From: JAEUMW01 sp039807745
GTDB lineage: Bacteria > Pseudomonadota > Gammaproteobacteria > Burkholderiales > JAEUMW01
Direction: 5' to 3'
Assembly: GCA_039807745.1 (NCBI GenBank)
Contig: JBDHRV010000077.1
Location: 1 to 16,498 of the forward strand
DNA: 16,498 nt
A model generated the notes under the pieces. It made no database searches and had not been told where the DNA came from. It was given only the letters and a program-made list of their open reading frames with translations. Numbering within the stretch: position 1 is the first letter of the stretch; each line of letters starts with the position of its first letter. The translations under genes and the position numbers were made by a program. Shown piece after piece: positions 12,385 to 16,498 of the stretch.

Positions 12385-14235
12385 ATGCACGTTTTCTACG
12401 AAGACGAAGGCAGTTTTCGCGTCGGCACTATCCTCGCCGACAACAACACCTCGCTGCAGGTGGAGACCGCCCACGGCAAGCGCGCGAAGGTGAAGGCGGC
12501 GAACGTGCTGCTGCGGTTCGCGGTGCCGGGCGTCCACGGATTCATGGACGCAGCGCAGCGGCTTGCCGCCGACATCGACACGGAATTTCTGTGGCAATGC
12601 TGCGGCCCCGACGAGTTCGCATTCGACGTCCTCGGCCGCGACTACTTCGGGCGCGAGCCGTCCGCCCTCGAATCGGCGGCGCTCCTCATCCGCCTGCACG
12701 ACGCACCGATCTATTTCTACAAGAAGGGGCGCGGGCGCTACAAGGCAGCGCCGGAGGATGCGCTCAAGGCCGCGCTCGCGAGCGTCGAGCGCAAGCGCCA
12801 GCAGGTCTTGCTGCAGGCTCGCTACGCCGAAGCGCTGGGTCGCTTCGAGCTGCCGGCCGAGCTCGTGCCGGCGCTGCCGATGCTCCTCTACAAGCCCGAT
12901 CGCAACACCGCCGCGGCGAAGGCGCTGGAGGCCGCGAGTGCGGCGACCAAGCTCGCTCCGCTGCGCCTGCTCGAGCGTTGCGGTGCGGTTCCGTCCACCC
13001 GCGACTACCATGTGAACCGCTTCCTGTACGAGCACTTCCCCCACGGCACGGATCATCCGTCGCTCGGTGAACTGCCCGCGCACGACGGTTTGCCGCTGGC
13101 CGATGCCGCAGCCTTCAGCATCGACGATGTGACGACGACCGAGATCGACGATGCCTTCTCCGTGACGCGACTGCCCGACGGCGGCTGGCGCCTGGGGGTG
13201 CACATCGCTGCGCCGGCCCTCGGTGTGCCTGCCGGCTCGCCGGTGGATCTCGTCGCCGCCCGGCGACTGTCGACCGTCTACATGCCGGGCGATAAGATCA
13301 CCATGCTGCCGGGCGCGGTTGTCGACCGCTACACACTGCTCGAAGGGCACGCGGCGCCGGCGCTGTCGCTCTATCTCGAACTGCGCAGCGACCTCACCTT
13401 GCTCGGCACGTCGACCTGCCTCGAACGCGTTCGCATCGCCGCCAACCTGCGCCTCGATGCGCTCGACCAAATCTTCACCGAAGAGGCGCTGCAGGGGGCC
13501 GAGATCGTCCACGGTCACGCGCAGGAGATCCGGCTCTTGTGGGAGTTCGCGTGCGTGCTCGAAGCGGCGCGCGGTCGTCCCGAGCAGCCGCGGCAACTGC
13601 CCATGGACTACAGCTTCTACGTGGACGAAGATCGCGTGCGCATCGTCGAGCGCAGGCGCGGGGCACCGATCGACAAGCTGGTGGCGGAGCTCATGATCTT
13701 CGTCAACACGGAGTGGGGGCGTACCCTGGCCGAGGACGGTGCTCCCGGCATCTACCGCGCGCAGTCCGGCGGGCGCGTCAAACTCACCACCGTCCCCGGG
13801 CCCCACGACGCACTCGGCGTCGACCAGTACCTGTGGGCGAGCTCACCGCTGCGCCGGTACGTGGACCTCATCAACCAGCGGCAACTGCTGGCCGTTCTGC
13901 GGGGCGAGCCGCCGCCCTATGGCAAGGGCTCCGAGACCCTGCTCGCGGTGCTGCGCGACTTCGAGATCGCCAACGATGTCTACTACGACTTCCAGCGTTC
14001 GATGGAGCGCTACTGGTGCCTGCGCTGGCTGCTGCAGGAAAGCGTGATGCGATCGGGCGGGACGGTGGCGCGGGAGAACCTCGTCAAGCTCGACCCCATT
14101 CCTCTCCTCGTCAAGGTACCCTCCCTGCCCGATCTGCCGCCGATGACGCGCGTCGAGGTGGAGATCGGCGAGATCGACCTCCTCGATCTCACCGTCTCGT
14201 GCCAGTACCGCGCGCGCCTGGATGAGGCAGCGTGA
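12385..14235 (+). CDS. RNB-domain exoribonuclease (RNase II/R family)
   Basis: A 616-residue 3'-to-5' exoribonuclease of the RNase II/R superfamily, acting on single-stranded RNA in the cytoplasm. The N-terminal 50 residues look like a small beta-barrel (VFYEDEGSFRVGTIL ... GKRAKVKAANVLL). Residues 55-230 are a helical linker region. The RNB domain begins about 235: AFSIDDVTTTEIDDAFSV (243-260) carries the metal-binding acids D247, E253, D255 and D256, with Glu where E. coli RNase II has Asp207. Then GVHIAAPA (271-278), VYMPGDKITMLP (298-309), and SSPLRRYVDLINQRQL (486-501), the basic catalytic segment. A short beta domain ends the protein, without a long S1/basic tail, so it is nearer RNase II than RNase R. 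No Shine-Dalgarno is seen; the leader has GCTCTCCCTG at 12368-12377. It lies upstream of the tonB-aroE-mtgA block. Confidence 0.93.
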   Translation: MHVFYEDEGSFRVGTILADNNTSLQVETAHGKRAKVKAANVLLRFAVPGVHGFMDAAQRLAADIDTEFLWQCCGPDEFAFDVLGRDYFGREPSALESAALLIRLHDAPIYFYKKGRGRYKAAPEDALKAALASVERKRQQVLLQARYAEALGRFELPAELVPALPMLLYKPDRNTAAAKALEAASAATKLAPLRLLERCGAVPSTRDYHVNRFLYEHFPHGTDHPSLGELPAHDGLPLADAAAFSIDDVTTTEIDDAFSVTRLPDGGWRLGVHIAAPALGVPAGSPVDLVAARRLSTVYMPGDKITMLPGAVVDRYTLLEGHAAPALSLYLELRSDLTLLGTSTCLERVRIAANLRLDALDQIFTEEALQGAEIVHGHAQEIRLLWEFACVLEAARGRPEQPRQLPMDYSFYVDEDRVRIVERRRGAPIDKLVAELMIFVNTEWGRTLAEDGAPGIYRAQSGGRVKLTTVPGPHDALGVDQYLWASSPLRRYVDLINQRQLLAVLRGEPPPYGKGSETLLAVLRDFEIANDVYYDFQRSMERYWCLRWLLQESVMRSGGTVARENLVKLDPIPLLVKVPSLPDLPPMTRVEVEIGEIDLLDLTVSCQYRARLDEAA

Positions 14236-14270
14236 TGCGCGCGATGCGTGCGGCGATTTGGGCACAAGGC

Positions 14271-14301
14271 TTGCTCACCGGGGCGCCTGACTCGCTACAA
14301 T
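14271..14301 (+). promoter_or_regulatory. Possible tonB promoter, TTGCTC-N19-TACAAT
   Basis: TTGCTC (14271-14276) and TACAAT (14296-14301) have the same sequence and 19-nt spacing as the mpl promoter candidate. The box lies inside the open frame that could otherwise be the N-terminus of the TonB-family protein. It supports a start at GTG 14340 (38 nt after the box) rather than at ATG 14235. Confidence 0.45.
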
Positions 14302-14339
14302 GGCGAGCGGTGCCTTCCCCAGCCCAACATACCAATACC

Positions 14340-15329
14340 GTGTCGCGCCGTAGATCTCGACACATCGATTCGCGCAAGCGGGCCTTGCCCGCCGTCTCGT
14401 GCGCCTTCGACGCATCGCCCCTGCGCAGCCGGGGGACGCTCTGGCTCGAGGAGTCGTGGTTCCTCGATCCCGCCAACCGCACCCTGGTGGTGGCGATCGT
14501 GATCTCCATCCTGGTTCACGCCGTTCTCCTCAAGATCCACTTCATCGACCCGCGCGCCAAGGCCTCGGAACTGTTCCAGCCGACGCTCGAGGTGGTGCTC
14601 GTCAATGCGCGCTCGAGCACGGCCCCGAAGAAGGCGGAGGTGCTTGCCCAGGCCAATCTCGACGGCGGTGGCAACACCGACCTCGCGCGCCGCGCGAAGT
14701 CCCCGCTGCCGCCGCAGACCAAGGAGCAGGCGCACAACGAGCTGTCTATCAGGAGCCGCACGGTCGAAGCCAGGGAGGAGCAGCCAAACAAGCCGCTCAC
14801 GCGCCCCAAGTCGAAGGACACGATCGCGCTCGCGCAGGAATCGAAGGCAGAGCCGCAGCCCCCGCAGGACCCGGTGGTCAAGCCCGATGTGGCGGTGTTG
14901 CTTGCACGCAGCCTCGAGGCGGCGCGTCTGCAAGCCGAGATCGATCGTAATCTCGACGCCTATTCGAAGCGGCCACGGCGCAATTTCGTCGGTTCACGGG
15001 CGAAGGAGTTTCGCTTCGCGCGGTATGTGGAAGACTGGCGCGTCAAGGTCGAGCGGGTCGGCAACCTCAACTACCCGGAACGGGCACGCCGCCAGAAGAT
15101 CTATGGCAGCCTGCAACTCACGGTGTCGATCAAGGCGGACGGGTCGGTCGAGAGCATCGACATCAACAAGCCCTCCGGCCAGAAGGTGCTCGACGAGGCC
15201 GCGCGGCGCATCGTCGAGCTGGCGTCGCCGTACGCGCCCTTCCCGCCCGATATCGCAAAGGACACCGACATCCTCAGCATCACGCGCACCTGGACGTTCA
15301 CCCGCGCCGACGAGTTGATCAGCCAGTAG
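14340..15329 (+). CDS. TonB-family energy transducer (betaproteobacterial aroE-linked type)
   Basis: A protein of about 329 residues with one membrane anchor and a periplasmic arm. It would pass proton-motive force to outer-membrane receptors or a related envelope machine. Residues about 49-66 (LVVAIVISILVHAVLLKI) span the membrane. LEVVLVNARS (83-92), LAQANLDGGGN (102-112) and AKSPLP (119-124) are typical of the TonB-like proteins I know beside aroE in betaproteobacteria. A Pro/Lys-rich linker follows. The C-terminal TonB domain is about 225-325, with NYPERARRQKIYGSLQL (244-260). The start is uncertain: ATG 14235 overlaps the RNB stop (TGATG) and has GAGG 7 nt upstream, but the codons from 14235 to about 14360 lack G/C third-position bias and hold a promoter-like pair, so GTG 14340 is preferred; TTG 14385 is also possible. 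Confidence 0.85.
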   Translation: MSRRRSRHIDSRKRALPAVSCAFDASPLRSRGTLWLEESWFLDPANRTLVVAIVISILVHAVLLKIHFIDPRAKASELFQPTLEVVLVNARSSTAPKKAEVLAQANLDGGGNTDLARRAKSPLPPQTKEQAHNELSIRSRTVEAREEQPNKPLTRPKSKDTIALAQESKAEPQPPQDPVVKPDVAVLLARSLEAARLQAEIDRNLDAYSKRPRRNFVGSRAKEFRFARYVEDWRVKVERVGNLNYPERARRQKIYGSLQLTVSIKADGSVESIDINKPSGQKVLDEAARRIVELASPYAPFPPDIAKDTDILSITRTWTFTRADELISQ

Positions 15330-15365
15330 AGCGCCGAGCCGAGCGCGCATAGTCCCGCCCCGCCG

Positions 15366-16181
15366 ATGCCCGACCGTTACGCCGTCATCGGCAACCCCGT
15401 CTCCCACAGCAAGTCACCCGTGATCCACGCGGCGTTCGCGCGCGCCACCGGGCAGGACCTCGTCTACGAACCGATACTGGCGCCGCTCGACGGCTTCCGG
15501 GCGACAGTCGAGGCGTTCCAGGCTGCGGGCGGCAAGGGGGCGAACGTGACGCTGCCGTTCAAGCTCGAAGCCTACGCTCTCGCCGCTGAAACCTCGCGAC
15601 GGGCTCGCTTGGCGCACGCTGCGAACACCTTGAGCTTCGCGGCAGGCGGCACGCGGGGCGACAACACCGACGGCGTCGGGCTCGTGCGGGACATCGAGAT
15701 CAATCTCGGCGTCCCGATCGCGGGCCGGCGCGTGCTGGTCATGGGAGCGGGGGGTGCGGCGCGCGGTGTGCTCGGCCCCCTGCTGGAACGGCGGCCGGCT
15801 TCACTCACGCTGGCGAATCGCACTGCCGACAAGGCGCTCGAACTCGCACGCCGGTTTGCCGCACACGGGCCGATGACCGGGGTCGGTTACGAAGCCATCG
15901 GTGAATCCAGCTTCGACGTCGTCGTCAACGCGACCTCGGCGAGTCTCGCCGGGGATCTGCCGCCGCTGCCCGCGAGCGTGTTCGGCGACGGCGCGCTGGC
16001 CTACGACATGATGTACGGCAGCGAGCCGACCCGCTTCCTGCGCTGGGCCCGGCAGCAGGGCGTGACCCACCTCGCCGACGGCCTCGGGATGCTGGTGGAG
16101 CAGGCGGCCGAGTCGTTCTTCATCTGGCGCGCCGTGCGACCCGATACCGCGCCGGTGATCGCGATGCTGCGGGCGAGGTGA
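15366..16181 (+). CDS. aroE: Shikimate dehydrogenase (NADP+)
   Basis: A 271-residue AroE of normal length. It reduces 3-dehydroshikimate to shikimate with NADPH in the chorismate pathway. The substrate site shows SHSKSP (13-18) with both serines, NVTLPFK (60-66) with catalytic Lys66, and GDNTDG (98-103) with Asp102. The nucleotide fold has GAGGAARG (127-134) and NRT (151-153), where the Arg usually contacts the NADP phosphate. DGLGMLVEQAAESF near the C-terminus holds the conserved glutamine. It starts 36 nt after the TonB-family gene without an obvious ribosome site and is 13 nt before mtgA, so it sits within a likely operon. Confidence 0.97.
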   Translation: MPDRYAVIGNPVSHSKSPVIHAAFARATGQDLVYEPILAPLDGFRATVEAFQAAGGKGANVTLPFKLEAYALAAETSRRARLAHAANTLSFAAGGTRGDNTDGVGLVRDIEINLGVPIAGRRVLVMGAGGAARGVLGPLLERRPASLTLANRTADKALELARRFAAHGPMTGVGYEAIGESSFDVVVNATSASLAGDLPPLPASVFGDGALAYDMMYGSEPTRFLRWARQQGVTHLADGLGMLVEQAAESFFIWRAVRPDTAPVIAMLRAR

Positions 16182-16194
16182 GCGGGGGACGCAA

Positions 16195-16498
16195 GTGCGG
16201 CTCCTGCTGAAACTGCTCGGCCTCGCCGTCGCGCTCCTCGTTGTCTACCAGCTCTGGATCTTCGCGCAGGTGTGGTGGTGGTCGACGCACAACCCGCGCA
16301 GCACCGCCTTCATGGATGCCCGGCTCGCCGCGCTGCGCGAGCGCGACCCGCAAGCCATGCTGCAGCACCAATGGGTGCCCTACCACCAGATTTCCGTGTA
16401 CTTGAAGCGCGCCGTCATCGCGGCCGAGGATGGCAAGTTTGCCGATCACGAAGGTTTCGACTGGGAGGCGATCGAGAAGGCGTACGAGAAGAACCTAA
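16195..16498 (+). CDS. mtgA: Monofunctional peptidoglycan glycosyltransferase, 5' part only
   Basis: The first 101 residues are visible and the frame continues past the window end; complete MtgA proteins are about 230-240 residues. It polymerises lipid II into glycan strands at the outer face of the inner membrane. The start is GTG 16195, with GGGGG (16184-16188) 6 nt upstream. Residues 3-28 are the membrane anchor, ending in VWWW. The glycosyltransferase (GT51) motif 1 is AVIAAEDGKFADHEGFDW (73-90) with catalytic Glu78 and the conserved H85 and G87. The order aroE-mtgA agrees with other betaproteobacteria. Confidence 0.94.
   Translation, partial: MRLLLKLLGLAVALLVVYQLWIFAQVWWWSTHNPRSTAFMDARLAALRERDPQAMLQHQWVPYHQISVYLKRAVIAAEDGKFADHEGFDWEAIEKAYEKNL

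Noticed and set aside
12250..13806. A 518-codon open frame on the minus strand opposite the RNB gene
   Set aside because: The plus strand encodes a full RNase II-type protein with catalytic motifs. The antisense frame is a high-GC shadow with no recognisable motif.

Overview
The window reads as chromosomal, high-GC proteobacterial DNA, most likely from a betaproteobacterium (Burkholderiales/Nitrosomonadales-like). The main support is the gene order RNase II-type exonuclease - TonB-family protein - aroE - mtgA, which I recall as a betaproteobacterial arrangement, together with a Mpl murein ligase and -10 boxes of the type GCTACAATG. I see no insertion sequence, integrase, CRISPR array, rRNA or obvious prophage. 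Nearly all of the window is ordinary housekeeping or metabolic sequence.

Layout. A tRNA-Gly(CCC) lies at the left edge (4-77). It is followed by a secreted di-heme cytochrome c peroxidase/MauG-family protein (207-1412). A GNAT-like protein and a polysaccharide deacetylase then overlap by 17 nt (about 1600-3406). Next come a lipoprotein M48 metalloprotease (3537-4352) and a fused cupin + histidine phosphatase protein (4398-5402). A minus-strand lutA-lutB-lutC lactate-oxidation operon (8118 down to 5406) has ATGA stop/start overlaps at both junctions. It ends 3 nt from the cupin-phosphatase gene, tail to tail, and is divergent from mpl (8342-9694). A poorly populated stretch follows (9695-10436), with one small unrecognised ORF (9831-10232) and a hairpin. 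Then come a membrane-anchored glucose/sorbosone-dehydrogenase-type beta-propeller (10437-11696), a YqiA-type esterase (11731-12309), the RNB exonuclease (12385-14235), a TonB-family protein (to 15329), aroE (15366-16181) and the 5' part of mtgA (from 16195, cut by the window end).

How the genes work together. There is a loose cell-envelope theme: Mpl recycles murein peptide, MtgA polymerises glycan, the M48 lipoprotein probably does periplasmic protein quality control, TonB supplies energy to the outer membrane, and the deacetylase with its acyltransferase-like partner probably modifies a glycan. LutABC oxidises L-lactate to pyruvate. No lactate permease or lut regulator is visible here.

Most notable. 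(1) The single-chain fusion of a complete cupin to a complete histidine phosphatase, probably translated from a leaderless message. (2) The GNAT/deacetylase pair, whose GNAT lacks a clear acetyl-CoA loop. (3) A LutB whose second Fe-S motif lacks an expected cysteine. (4) Perfect palindromes just downstream of TACAAT/TATAAT boxes in two leaders. (5) A matching TTGCTC-N19-TACAAT layout ahead of mpl and inside the start region of tonB. I do not see convincing evidence of a wholly new system.
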